Of a stretch of DNA of 64,000 nucleotides, positions 9,124 through 17,229 are shown in pieces (within the stretch, counting starts at the first letter, position 1; every line of letters begins with the position of its first letter). The stretch is from Amphritea opalescens (GTDB lineage Bacteria > Pseudomonadota > Gammaproteobacteria > Pseudomonadales > Balneatricaceae): the NCBI RefSeq assembly GCF_003957515.1, contig NZ_RQXW01000007.1, positions 124,001-188,000 of the forward strand, in the 5' to 3' direction. The notes under the pieces were generated by a model that ran no database searches, was not told where the DNA came from, and saw only the letters and a program-made list of their open reading frames with translations. Made by a program: the position numbers and the translations under genes.

Positions 9124-10311
9124 TTAGCCAAACTGACCATCGAGTCTGGGTTTCAGTAATATGGGGGTATAAGGAATCAGGAAGAGCAGCCAAGATAGCA
9201 TCCACAAACCCCCGGAAATATGTACGCCCATCATATGGAGTTCTGGAATTAACGGCATAAAGACTCTAATAACACCGGCGATGGCCATCAGTATAAAGGC
9301 GACGACAGTGATCTTCGCGACTTTCAGTGGGCGGGCGGTATGACCCAGTGATACGCGGGCCATCATCCCAATGGTCATAGATCCGATAGCGCCGGCAGCA
9401 AAGGCATGGATGGCAATATATGGCGAGAGGGCGATCACGCCTGAGAGCGCATCGAGTGCAAACCCTAGAGGGATAAACAGATAGGCTAGATGCAAAATCC
9501 AGATAAGAGGGTTACGTATCATCCGTAATTTGAACCAGCCGCTAAGGCGAATAACATGTATTAGCGCATTGAGGGCGGCGAATAGACTGGTGATCAGCGT
9601 TAATTGGAACAGATCCGCGAGTAACCAAGCTGCGGCTAGTGGAATGATCAAGGGTTCGAGCCAAGTGTAACGTTTTGCCTCAAATGCCAAAGCGCGTTCA
9701 GTAAAGAAGGGGATGACTCGGCCACCCATCACCACCATGATGACGACGATTAGCCCTAGTGCCAGTTGTAAGCCGCTCGCTAAGGTTGTTTGTGTGACCC
9801 CTAATAGCTGAAGGTGCACTAATAGGTTGGCCAGCGTCAGCGCCAGTAAAATAATGGTAAAGACTAGGTTGCGATAGTTGCCTGAACGGATAATCGGTAT
9901 GCCAATCGTGAGTGCGACCAGAGGTAAAAAAAGGAGATCAGTGATCGCAATTAAAGGTGCCGGCAGTGGTGTGACCAACTCAGAGACTATCGGCAATACA
10001 CGACCGGCCAGCCAGAGCAGAAATAGTCCCGCTAGTTTGGCGCCATAAGGTGTTTGTATCGAGGTCCAGTTGCGTACAGCGGCCAATAGAAAGCCCGTGA
10101 TCACGGCAGCGGCATAACCAAACAGCATTTCGTGACCGTGCCATATTTGACTCAGCAGGTAATAGTCGTAAGTGGATTGTCCTTTGCCTAGCAGCATGAG
10201 CCAGTAGGTCATGAAGAGCATGCTAGAGAGCGCAGCGAATAAAAAGAAGGGACGAAAGCCCAGATTGAACAAGGCAAAACCTTGGCCTTGGTTTGGTTCC
10301 TGAATCTGCAT
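9124..10311 (-). CDS. nnrS: NnrS-family haem/copper membrane protein (nitric-oxide stress)
   Basis: Polytopic inner-membrane protein of 395 residues with about 12 hydrophobic segments. NnrS proteins, often regulated by nitric oxide, protect against nitrosative stress and are reported to bind haem and copper. Signatures seen are the N-terminal FNLGFRPFFLFAALSSM, WHGHEMLFGYAAAVITGFLL (with family-conserved histidines), VMGGRVIPFFTERAL in the middle, and HAFAAGAIGSMTIGMMARVSLGHTAR near the C-terminus, all strongly conserved in the family. No NO reductase, nitrite reductase or NsrR gene is adjacent and I found no convincing FNR/NNR-type box upstream. The gene is divergent from btuF. Confidence 0.88.
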   Translation of the reverse strand: MQIQEPNQGQGFALFNLGFRPFFLFAALSSMLFMTYWLMLLGKGQSTYDYYLLSQIWHGHEMLFGYAAAVITGFLLAAVRNWTSIQTPYGAKLAGLFLLWLAGRVLPIVSELVTPLPAPLIAITDLLFLPLVALTIGIPIIRSGNYRNLVFTIILLALTLANLLVHLQLLGVTQTTLASGLQLALGLIVVIMVVMGGRVIPFFTERALAFEAKRYTWLEPLIIPLAAAWLLADLFQLTLITSLFAALNALIHVIRLSGWFKLRMIRNPLIWILHLAYLFIPLGFALDALSGVIALSPYIAIHAFAAGAIGSMTIGMMARVSLGHTARPLKVAKITVVAFILMAIAGVIRVFMPLIPELHMMGVHISGGLWMLSWLLFLIPYTPILLKPRLDGQFG

Positions 10312-10410
10312 AAAGATGGCACCCTGACTGATGGTTCAAAAAACGTGGAAATAGATGAGTATTTTAACGGCTAGACTGATATTTTTCATCGAGGGGTAGG
10401 GTAGAATCAA

Positions 10411-11334
10411 ATGCATTCAGACCCACTCTTATCTCGGCGATCCGTTATGCGGCTAAAGTTACTCGGTTTTACCCTATTTGTATGCAGCCAATGTCTATTC
10501 GCTTCGGTAGCGCAAGCCGATATCAGTGTGACAGATAATCATGGTCGAGTGATTAATATGACTCAACCGGCGAGACGAGTGATTGCATTAGCGCCCCATA
10601 TCACCGAAAACCTATTCGCCATCGGTGGTGGTGACTATGTTGTGGGTGTTGTGAGTCATAGTGATTATCCGGAGGCCGCGCTGAGCGTTCCGGTGGTAGG
10701 TGATTCGCAGGGATTTAATCTGGAAGCCATTATTGCTATGCAGCCTGATCTTGTCGTGGCTTGGGCTGGTGGTAATCCACAGCTGCCTTTACAGCGGCTA
10801 GAGCAGTTAGGTATTCCTGTTTATTATTCAGACCCGCAACGGTTTAGTGATATTCCAGATAACTTGCGAGCATTAGGACAGTTATTACAGTTGCCTGCCG
10901 CTGAACAGCAGGCCGCAGAGTTTGAAGAGCGATTACAGCAGCTGCAACAGCGCTATTCAGGCCGGGCAAGTATGCGAGTGTTTTATCAGCTTTGGCATCA
11001 GCCGTTGATGACCGTGAATAAGAGCCAGATGATCAGCCAGGTGATCGAGGTGTGCGGTGGTGAAAATGTGTTTGCTGAACATCGAGAGGTTGTACCTCGC
11101 TTAGGAATAGAGTCGGTGTTACAGACCGATCCGCAGATTATTCTAACCGGCGAAAACGTCCCCGAAGGTTGGCAGCAGCAATGGTTAGCATGGCCTGAAC
11201 TGGCGGCGAGTCGTCTTCATCAATTTCATCGTCTGAATGAAGACCTGCTCTACCGACCAACCATGCGCTTGCTGGATGGTACTCAACAGATGTGTGATGC
11301 CATTCAGCAGGCACGGATAGCCGTTAAACAGTAA
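10411..11334 (+). CDS. btuF: BtuF-like periplasmic cobalamin-binding protein
   Basis: ABC transporter substrate-binding protein of class III (helical backbone) with 307 residues, most likely for vitamin B12. It has a signal peptide ending around SVAQA (about residue 36) and the BtuF/FepB-like core (TQPARRVIALAPHITENLFAIG, VVGVVSHSDYPEAA, NLEAIIAMQPDLVVAW). An internal ATG at 10447 gives a shorter, more typical signal peptide (MRLKLLGFTLFV) and may be the true start. The assignment to cobalamin rather than iron chelates rests on the HSDYPE motif and on its neighbours: btuB, an adenosyltransferase and a cobalamin riboswitch lie within 3 kb on the opposite strand. The permease (btuC) and ATPase (btuD) are not in the window. 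Confidence 0.82.
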   Translation: MHSDPLLSRRSVMRLKLLGFTLFVCSQCLFASVAQADISVTDNHGRVINMTQPARRVIALAPHITENLFAIGGGDYVVGVVSHSDYPEAALSVPVVGDSQGFNLEAIIAMQPDLVVAWAGGNPQLPLQRLEQLGIPVYYSDPQRFSDIPDNLRALGQLLQLPAAEQQAAEFEERLQQLQQRYSGRASMRVFYQLWHQPLMTVNKSQMISQVIEVCGGENVFAEHREVVPRLGIESVLQTDPQIILTGENVPEGWQQQWLAWPELAASRLHQFHRLNEDLLYRPTMRLLDGTQQMCDAIQQARIAVKQ

Positions 11335-11424
11335 ACCTTATTTCGCTTTGATCGCTGTTAGAGCTATGTGACGAGATTGATCAATAGCGCTTACCCATCG
11401 GCCATCGTCATCCTCGATGGATGA

Positions 11425-11691
11425 TTACTCGGTCAGGCCTTTGAAGAACGATTTTGTATCCTCGGCGGCTTCTTTCGTGGCATCCCACGCGGTTTCTGCA
11501 CCGGCTTGGGTGCTGCAGGCAGCTCGTGCGGCGACACACTTCGATTTGCACCCAGCAATAGCTGCATCATCGGTCATATGTTTAACTTCGCACTTTGTTT
11601 CACACCAGCTTTGCTCATCGGCGCAGTCCGCTTGGGCCAGCGGTGCTAAAAGGATGGCTGAAAGGGCTAGAGGGACGGTTAAACGCAACAT
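11425..11691 (-). CDS. Small secreted protein with mirrored six-cysteine (twin CX3C) motif
   Basis: An 88-residue protein that I cannot assign to a named family. A signal peptide (MLRLTVPLALSAILLAPLAQA) leads into a mature part with six cysteines at 23, 30, 34, 48, 52 and 59. Their spacing is mirror-symmetric (CX6CX3C, 13 residues, CX3CX6C), the pattern expected of two helices held together by disulfides as in twin-CX3C helical hairpins. The C-terminal 28 residues are polar and lack cysteine. The ATG at 11691 with GAGAGA upstream is preferred to an in-frame TTG 15 bases earlier. It sits between btuF and the adenosyltransferase gene, tail-to-tail with btuF; a link to B12 or metal handling is only positional. 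Confidence 0.7.
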   Translation of the reverse strand: MLRLTVPLALSAILLAPLAQADCADEQSWCETKCEVKHMTDDAAIAGCKSKCVAARAACSTQAGAETAWDATKEAAEDTKSFFKGLTE

Positions 11692-11799
11692 ATTAGTTTC
11701 TCTCAACGATTGGTTAGGTCGGTTTGGTTTATTGAGTCAGTCATTCATTCGACTGACTCGCTCTAGGTTTATTCTATCGGTTTTTATCTTGCCACGCGT

Positions 11800-12369
11800 T
11801 TATGACTTGGGCGTGCTTGGCTTACGAGGTCGCCATAAAATCTCATCTCCCTGCTGCCGGGTTAATACCCGAGCGGCGACAAACAGAAGATCGGAAAGCC
11901 GGTTCAGATACTTCGCGCTTATCTGATTGACCGTTTCCTGCTGCGCCAGTTCCACCATGCGTCTTTCAGCTCGTCGGCATACGCTGCGTGCTTGATGACA
12001 CAGTGCTGCTGCACGATTTCCGCCCGGCAGAATAAACTCCTTTAACGGTGGCAGAGAACTGTTCATCGCGTCGATCTGCTGTTCCATTTCGGTGATCACT
12101 GCATCATTGATGACGGTGTAAGCGGGATCAGCAACGGCCAGCTCTCCTCCGAGATCAAACAGATCATTCTGACACTGTAGCAACAGCTTCCTTAACGGTT
12201 CCTGAGCGGGCAGTTCGGCAATGAGTACGCCGAGTAGGCAGTTGAGCTCGTCGGTGTCACCGAGGGTTTCGATACGAGGATGGCACTTATCCACTTTATG
12301 GCCATTGGCCAGTGATGTCGTACCCTTATCGCCGGTGCGGGTATAAATTTTCGTCAGACGGTTTGTCAT
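11800..12369 (-). CDS. PduO-type cob(I)alamin adenosyltransferase
   Basis: Transfers the 5'-deoxyadenosyl group of ATP to cob(I)alamin to make adenosylcobalamin, in the cytoplasm. The 189-residue protein shows the ATP-binding N-terminal motif YTRTGDKGTTSLANG (residues 9-23), the GDTDELN motif (37-43), the RRAER motif (132-136) and LNRLSDLLFVAAR (155-167), all diagnostic of PduO-type enzymes. TAGGAGCTG precedes the ATG. It lies downstream of btuB on the same strand, with a terminator hairpin in between, so it should receive read-through from the riboswitch-controlled btuB transcript. Conversion of imported B12 to the coenzyme form fits its position. Confidence 0.92.
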   Translation of the reverse strand: MTNRLTKIYTRTGDKGTTSLANGHKVDKCHPRIETLGDTDELNCLLGVLIAELPAQEPLRKLLLQCQNDLFDLGGELAVADPAYTVINDAVITEMEQQIDAMNSSLPPLKEFILPGGNRAAALCHQARSVCRRAERRMVELAQQETVNQISAKYLNRLSDLLFVAARVLTRQQGDEILWRPRKPSTPKS

Positions 12370-12383
12370 TTTCAGCTCCTAAT

Positions 12384-12415
12384 AAAAAGGCCGGGGATAG
12401 AGCCCGGCCTTTTTG
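12384..12415. terminator. Terminator hairpin between btuB and the adenosyltransferase gene
   Basis: Stem AAAAAGGCCGGG / CCCGGCCTTTTT with a short loop, bidirectional in form. It lies inside the 70-bp gap between btuB and the downstream same-strand gene, so it probably attenuates expression of the latter relative to btuB. Confidence 0.75.
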
Positions 12416-12439
12416 TTTCGCATTGAATCTGTTCAGTGA

Positions 12440-14293
12440 TTAGAAACTGTAACGGGCCGAGGCGGTTACTAGGCGGTCCTGAGTATAATACCCAGGATTG
12501 GTTTGATATACCTTGTCGAACAGGTTTTCAACACGTGCACCTAACTGCCACTCGGGGGTGATTTGATAGGTTGTGAAAAAATCGACAACGGCAAAGCCTG
12601 GCAGAGTGTCATTATAGACATCACGTTTGCCTTCCCAGATGAGGGCGCTGCCCGCCGCCCATTGGTTGATGGCATAGTTAATCTGCCATTTCACCGTATC
12701 CTGTGGTCGGTTAAGCAGTCTTTTCCCAGTTGCTGCGTTTCTCGCATCTACGTACTGATATGACACGATATGATTCCAGTTGCCGTAGCTAATCTGATAA
12801 CTTGCATCGGCGCCTTCTATCTCGGCTTTCTCGACATTCATCATCGTAGAGTCGAAAGTAACAGGGTCTGTGCTATAGGTAATTAGGTTCGTAACATTGG
12901 TTTTATAGAAACTGATTTCCCAGATAGCAGGGCCGTTACCTGAAAAGGTTAGTTCAGTCGTTTCAGACTCTTCAGGTTGTAAATCAGCATTTCCCTGATA
13001 CGTTCCCCATGCACCATAGCTTACGAACGGTGCATATAGATCATCGAATGTTGGGGCTTTATAGGCGGTGCCATAGCTTAGCGCTACTTTCATCGGTTCA
13101 AACTGGTAAGCATAACCGAGGCTGTAGGTTGAGTTATCACCAAATTGATCGTCATCGGTATAACGACCGCTAGCCTCAACCTGATAACGGTCGCCTTGAT
13201 GTAATAAACCAGCGAAAGCCGCTTTGGTTTGACGACTCGTTTCGCTATATTTTACTGTGCTATCGCGTAGGTCATCATCAATATAATCGATACCTGCGGT
13301 GACGGTATTGTTATCAATAAAGAAACTGTTCAGCCAGTTTAGCTGAAGACGCTCGGTCACATAGCGCGTGCCATCTTTACGACTGGTACCGTTACCATAA
13401 GTGAGACTATCATTTCTTAGGAATGCCGTTGTGAGAGAACTTTCAAAGCTTTCCTCAGCGTAACTAATTTTTCCGGAGTAGAGTTCGTTTTCAAAATCAG
13501 ATTCATTACCGCTATAAGCGCTGTCGAACTCTGTGTTGCCTTGCCACTTAAAGGCTTGCAGAGTCAGATCCAATTGATCATTTAATTGCTGATTTAATGT
13601 GATATTAGCGGATAGATTACGATAACCATCGTTATCCGTCTCTGCGTCATCTAGAACATCAAAGCCATCATCGCGATCACTTGATAGTGATACCAATATA
13701 TTACCCGTATCGCTGTATTGTTTCGCGATGTTCGCGTCTATCTTTTGAGTTCCCTGACCGCCAACGGTGACGGCGACAGATCCGCTGGTTTCGCCAGCAG
13801 CTTGTTTGGTAAAGATCTGGATGATGCCGCCAATGGCGTCAGAACCATAAAGAGCAGAGCGTGGTCCTCGAACAAACTCAATTCTATCGATTTGATCGAT
13901 GGGAATGAGTTCTAGCTGAGTGCCGGTTGTTGATGGATTACCGATGCGAAGACCGTTTAGTAGGATTAACGTATGATCCGACTCTGTGCCTCGGGTAAAC
14001 AGAGATGCTGTCTGTCCACGGCCGCCACTACTGGTGAAGTTAACGCCGGGCAGAAGGTTGATGGCTGCTTTGACAGAGGTTACCTGTGAACGGCGAAGCT
14101 CTTCCTCGGTGATCACTGAGACAGAAGCAATGGTTTCTGTAATCGGTTGCTCAATGCGGTTGGCTGACACAACAATCGTTTGCAGTGTGTTGTCTGATGC
14201 ATTGGCTTCTTGTGTGTTATTTTCTTGTGCTACAGCGGCAGCAGAAATCAGTGAAGTACCCAACAGTACGGCCTGAGAAAGGAGTCGGTTCAT
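12440..14293 (-). CDS. btuB: BtuB-like TonB-dependent vitamin B12 receptor
   Basis: Outer-membrane beta-barrel of 617 residues importing cobalamin with TonB energy. The signal peptide ends at about residue 22; the TonB box is near 36-46 (TLQTIVVSANR), like the E. coli BtuB box. The plug domain covers about 50-150 (GGRGQTASLFTRGTESDHTL, FVRGPRSALYGSDAIGGIIQI). The remaining beta-rich sequence ends in a terminal Phe (ARYSF), as needed for barrel assembly. AGGAAA precedes the ATG. The leader carries a cobalamin riboswitch, which together with the downstream adenosyltransferase and nearby btuF makes the substrate assignment strong. Confidence 0.92.
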   Translation of the reverse strand: MNRLLSQAVLLGTSLISAAAVAQENNTQEANASDNTLQTIVVSANRIEQPITETIASVSVITEEELRRSQVTSVKAAINLLPGVNFTSSGGRGQTASLFTRGTESDHTLILLNGLRIGNPSTTGTQLELIPIDQIDRIEFVRGPRSALYGSDAIGGIIQIFTKQAAGETSGSVAVTVGGQGTQKIDANIAKQYSDTGNILVSLSSDRDDGFDVLDDAETDNDGYRNLSANITLNQQLNDQLDLTLQAFKWQGNTEFDSAYSGNESDFENELYSGKISYAEESFESSLTTAFLRNDSLTYGNGTSRKDGTRYVTERLQLNWLNSFFIDNNTVTAGIDYIDDDLRDSTVKYSETSRQTKAAFAGLLHQGDRYQVEASGRYTDDDQFGDNSTYSLGYAYQFEPMKVALSYGTAYKAPTFDDLYAPFVSYGAWGTYQGNADLQPEESETTELTFSGNGPAIWEISFYKTNVTNLITYSTDPVTFDSTMMNVEKAEIEGADASYQISYGNWNHIVSYQYVDARNAATGKRLLNRPQDTVKWQINYAINQWAAGSALIWEGKRDVYNDTLPGFAVVDFFTTYQITPEWQLGARVENLFDKVYQTNPGYYTQDRLVTASARYSF

Positions 14294-14344
14294 TGTATTT
14301 CCTGTTTAGCGCACCCACCGTGCACTTAAATAGTGGACTGACTA

Positions 14345-14548
14345 CTGGCCGGTCTCCGGGCTTGTAACTTGATTGGTGATGAGCCAATCATCAAACAACA
14401 ACTGACGCCTTCCCATCACAGTGGCGAAGTCAGTTTTGCAGTTACTTACCGTTGCGGGGGCAGCGTTGGAGTTGCTCTGTTGAGGAGCGCACCAAACTTC
14501 CCGATTAACCCTGGCTGTAGAATCAGCGTTGGGCACCAGTAGAGCGAG
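14345..14548 (-). promoter_or_regulatory. Cobalamin (AdoCbl) riboswitch upstream of btuB
   Basis: The transcribed strand carries the classical B12 elements in order: the P3-P6 core segment GCCCCCGCAACGGTAA at about 14465-14450, a GCCACTG segment near 14421, a GGGAAGG segment, and the terminal AAGCCCGGAGACCGGCC at 14363-14347, the near-invariant B12-box end. The element ends about 50 bases before the btuB start. With high coenzyme B12 such elements reduce expression, usually at translation initiation in proteobacteria. Boundaries are approximate. Confidence 0.93.
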
Positions 14549-14553
14549 GGGCT

Positions 14554-14582
14554 ACTCTATGTTGCAGTTGCGCTCTGGTCAA
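14554..14582 (-). promoter_or_regulatory. Sigma-70 promoter of the btuB riboswitch transcript
   Basis: On the minus strand a TTGACC -35 box (14582-14577) and TAGAGT -10 box (14559-14554) are separated by 17 bases. The expected start of transcription, around 14547, falls just before the riboswitch. Confidence 0.65.
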
Positions 14583-14710
14583 ATGAAAATCAATCAGGTA
14601 TTGGTGAATTCGGGTCATTTGGTTGAACTTTTGGTGATTTATCTTGTCGCGGGGCGTCAGCCGATCCTGTGATTGGGTCGGCTGGGTTTGGCTAGGGTCT
14701 GATGGTTTAT

Positions 14711-15568
14711 TTAATCAATGTCTGGAATATGTTTTTTGCTGAATTGAGGTAGTCGGTCCATCGCATCGGCAACGATGTTGCTGTCGGGCTTGAGATCTTT
14801 TTTATCTTTTTGCTCTTTGTAGGGCAGGGCATTAAGGACAATTTTCATGGCGCTCAGGCGGGCCCGTTTTTTATCATCGGACATAATGGTGGTCCAAGGC
14901 GCGAATTCCGTATGGGTATAGTGATACATCGCTTCTTTGGCTTTGGTGTAATCTTCCCAGCGTTCGACGGAGGCGATATCCATGGGGCTGAGCTTCCATT
15001 GTTTTAAGGGGTCTTCACGGCGTTCTTCAAAACGATGAAACTGTTCCCGCTGATTGACTGAAAACCAAAACTTAAACAGCCATACGCCACTTTCTACGAG
15101 CATCTGCTCTAGCATGGGGGTGTGTTTAAGAAATAATTTATATTCCTCTTCCGTACAAAACTCCATGACGTGCTCGACACCGGCTCGGTTATACCAAGAA
15201 CGGTCAAATAGAACGATTTCGCCGGCATTGGGTAGTTCCTGCATATAACGTTGGTAATACCACTGTCCTTGTTCAACGCTAGAGGGTTTGTCTAAAGCGA
15301 CAATGCGAGCGCCCCGAGGGTTTAGATGCTCGGTGAAACGTTGAATCGCGCCACCTTTACCCGCTGCATCTCGGCCTTCAAAAATCATGATGACTTTTTG
15401 GCCGGTCTTTTTGATCCAGTTTTGCATCTGCAGCAGTTCTATCTGAAGTCTGCGTTTTTCTTTTTCATACTCATCACGGGGCATTTTCTCATCATAAGGG
15501 TAATCCTCCCCGAGACCGAGTGATTGGCGTTTTTCAGATGCGTTCATCTCCTGTTTATTCTTACCCAT
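14711..15568 (-). CDS. ppk2: Polyphosphate kinase 2 (PPK2)
   Basis: Transfers phosphate between polyphosphate and nucleotides (GDP/ADP, or NMP depending on subclass). From the ATG at 15568 (AAGGAT upstream) the protein is 285 residues, one PPK2 domain. The P-loop is IFEGRDAAGKGGAI (about 62-75), the Walker B region IVLFDRSWYNRAGVE (about 118-132), and a lid-like segment with REQFHRFEERREDPLKQWKL follows. A longer frame starting at 15622 adds 18 unlike residues and was rejected. The downstream neighbours are unrelated, and no ppx or ppk1 gene is adjacent. Family certain; the substrate class cannot be fixed from the sequence alone. Confidence 0.9.
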   Translation of the reverse strand: MGKNKQEMNASEKRQSLGLGEDYPYDEKMPRDEYEKEKRRLQIELLQMQNWIKKTGQKVIMIFEGRDAAGKGGAIQRFTEHLNPRGARIVALDKPSSVEQGQWYYQRYMQELPNAGEIVLFDRSWYNRAGVEHVMEFCTEEEYKLFLKHTPMLEQMLVESGVWLFKFWFSVNQREQFHRFEERREDPLKQWKLSPMDIASVERWEDYTKAKEAMYHYTHTEFAPWTTIMSDDKKRARLSAMKIVLNALPYKEQKDKKDLKPDSNIVADAMDRLPQFSKKHIPDID

Positions 15569-15630
15569 ACTAATATCCTTGTGAGTCTCGTCATTGTTGA
15601 GAATTAAAATGTGGTAGACCAAACAGGGTG

Positions 15631-16542
15631 TTAATGATCGCCTGTCGTGCTTAAGCCTCTTATAGCCTCTAATACTAGATGGTTAGCCGGTGTTGCAATA
15701 TGAGCCTGATCAGCTATTGCGCAGAAATAGCCGGTGATGGTTTCTATTTCGTTGGGCCGTTGGTGGCTTACATCCTGCTGCATGGAAGAATAGTTATCGC
15801 CGGTCAATTCGGCCACATCCCATGCTTGTTCCATTAATTTCCGTTCAAATAACGTGATCCCCAATGCGTGGGTCACATCGTCGACCTCTTTACATAGTTG
15901 AGCCATGGCTGCCCGTCGATCGGTGTATTTGAGTAGTTCACCGTTACGGCAGTTATATAGCGCCGTGAGTGGGTTGATCGCGCAATTAATAGCGAGTTTG
16001 CGCCATAAAACGCTTTGAATATCCTCGGCCAGTGTAAGTTGATCATCGGTACTGCTGAGTGCTTCAAATAATTGATCGTTACCCCTGTCCGATAGACGGC
16101 CAACCTGTGTGGCACCGATACCTGCACGGATGAGATGCCAAGGGCGCTCAAAATAAGCCCCGTCAGTGGTGCTGCCGGCCCAGATCTCTAATTGAGGATT
16201 ATCTTCAGTCAGTTGCTGCTGAGGCCCCATACCATTATGCAGTAATAGTACTCGGGCATTATTCGATAGACGGTGCTGGATCGAGGCAAAGGCGTCGGTA
16301 ACGGCAAATGATTTTGTGGTGATCAATAGGTGTGAGATGGGGTCAGACTGATCGGCAAGCTGTGCTGACGGGGTGAACCGTTCGGTGTGGTTGTTATCGG
16401 TGAGAGCAAAGCCACCTGCCTCGGTGTATTGCGTTAGTTTTTCCGGAGTATGCAGAATCAGCGTGACCTGATGGCCCGCTTTTTCTAGTTTAGCTGCCCA
16501 GAGCAACCCGATAGCGCCAGCGCCCAAAATATGCCAGTGCAT
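15631..16542 (-). CDS. panE: 2-dehydropantoate 2-reductase (ketopantoate reductase)
   Basis: NADPH-dependent reduction of ketopantoate to pantoate in pantothenate/CoA synthesis. The 303-residue protein opens directly with the Rossmann motif MHWHILGAGAIGLLWAAKL. The central LLHNGMGPQQQL segment, the catalytic lysine region VLWRKLAINCAINPLTALY and the C-terminal NYSSMQQDVSHQRPNEIE segment are family hallmarks. A reading frame from 16587 adds 15 residues before the Rossmann fold, so the ATG at 16542 is chosen. Other ketoacid reductases share this family, but the catalytic motif pattern is that of PanE. It lies just upstream of the PPK2 gene on the same strand. Confidence 0.85.
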   Translation of the reverse strand: MHWHILGAGAIGLLWAAKLEKAGHQVTLILHTPEKLTQYTEAGGFALTDNNHTERFTPSAQLADQSDPISHLLITTKSFAVTDAFASIQHRLSNNARVLLLHNGMGPQQQLTEDNPQLEIWAGSTTDGAYFERPWHLIRAGIGATQVGRLSDRGNDQLFEALSSTDDQLTLAEDIQSVLWRKLAINCAINPLTALYNCRNGELLKYTDRRAAMAQLCKEVDDVTHALGITLFERKLMEQAWDVAELTGDNYSSMQQDVSHQRPNEIETITGYFCAIADQAHIATPANHLVLEAIRGLSTTGDH

Positions 16543-16660
16543 AGGTTCAAAATCCTGTACTGAATGGGGTATGTGTCTGACCATCATAACGGTATGATAG
16601 GCAGGATCAAACGAATTTACCGCCGGATGGGCGGTCGCAGTGTTTTAAGGAGTAATTTGG

Positions 16661-17143
16661 ATGCCATCATTTGATATCGTTTCTGAACTGGATATGCATG
16701 AAGTGAATAATGCAGTGGACCAGGCCAATCGGGAACTGAGTACTCGCTACGATTTTAATAAAGTCGATGCCAAATTTGAGTTGGCTGGCGAAGTTATTAC
16801 GTTGCAGGCCGAAGTAGATTTTCAATTGCAGCAGATGATGGATATTCTGCGCAATAAGCTGGTGGGGCGTAAGATCGATACGAAAAGTCTCGATGTTGGT
16901 GATGCGCAAACGGTCAATATGCGCGCCCGTCAACTGGTGACTTTGAAGCAGGGGCTGGATCAGCCGTTGAGTAAGAAAATCATTAAAATGATTAAAGATA
17001 AAAAACTCAAAGTGCAGGCTCAAGTGCAGGGCGATCAAGTACGGGTGACCGGTAAGAAACGGGACGATCTGCAGGGCGTGATGTCGATGTTGCGTGAGGC
17101 TGATCTGGAATTGCCGTTGCAATATACCAACTTCAGAGATTAA
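16661..17143 (+). CDS. yajQ: YajQ-family cyclic-di-GMP/nucleotide-binding protein
   Basis: Small cytoplasmic protein (160 residues) of two ferredoxin-like domains. In Xanthomonas and Pseudomonas YajQ proteins bind cyclic di-GMP and work with a LysR-type regulator; the E. coli protein binds nucleotides/tRNA. The N-terminal MPSFDIVSELDMHEVNNAVD, STRYDF near residue 27 and the C-terminal DDLQGVMSMLREADLELPLQ are nearly family consensus. A textbook AAGGAG box precedes the ATG. A hairpin terminator follows, separating it from the ampG-like gene. Confidence 0.92.
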   Translation: MPSFDIVSELDMHEVNNAVDQANRELSTRYDFNKVDAKFELAGEVITLQAEVDFQLQQMMDILRNKLVGRKIDTKSLDVGDAQTVNMRARQLVTLKQGLDQPLSKKIIKMIKDKKLKVQAQVQGDQVRVTGKKRDDLQGVMSMLREADLELPLQYTNFRD

Positions 17144-17152
17144 TACTTCAGT

Positions 17153-17182
17153 TAACGGCAGCATTCAGCTGCCGTTACTTTA
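17153..17182 (+). terminator. Hairpin terminator after yajQ
   Basis: A perfect ten-base stem TAACGGCAGC / GCTGCCGTTA with a five-base loop, followed by a short T-rich tract, ten bases after the yajQ stop. Confidence 0.65.
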
Positions 17183-17229
17183 TATCGGCTAGGCCGATCC
17201 TTTTTACGAGCACGCTTCAAGGATATTAA

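Noticed and set aside
10312-10410. FNR/NNR-type box upstream of nnrS
   Set aside because: A TTGA half-site is present (TTGAACCATCAG on the minus strand), but the second half is too degenerate to call.
14342-14536. Small reading frame upstream of btuB
   Set aside because: It lies entirely inside the cobalamin riboswitch, whose structured RNA explains the sequence.
16667-17164. Antisense 165-codon frame over yajQ
   Set aside because: It covers exactly the conserved yajQ gene; a shadow frame.
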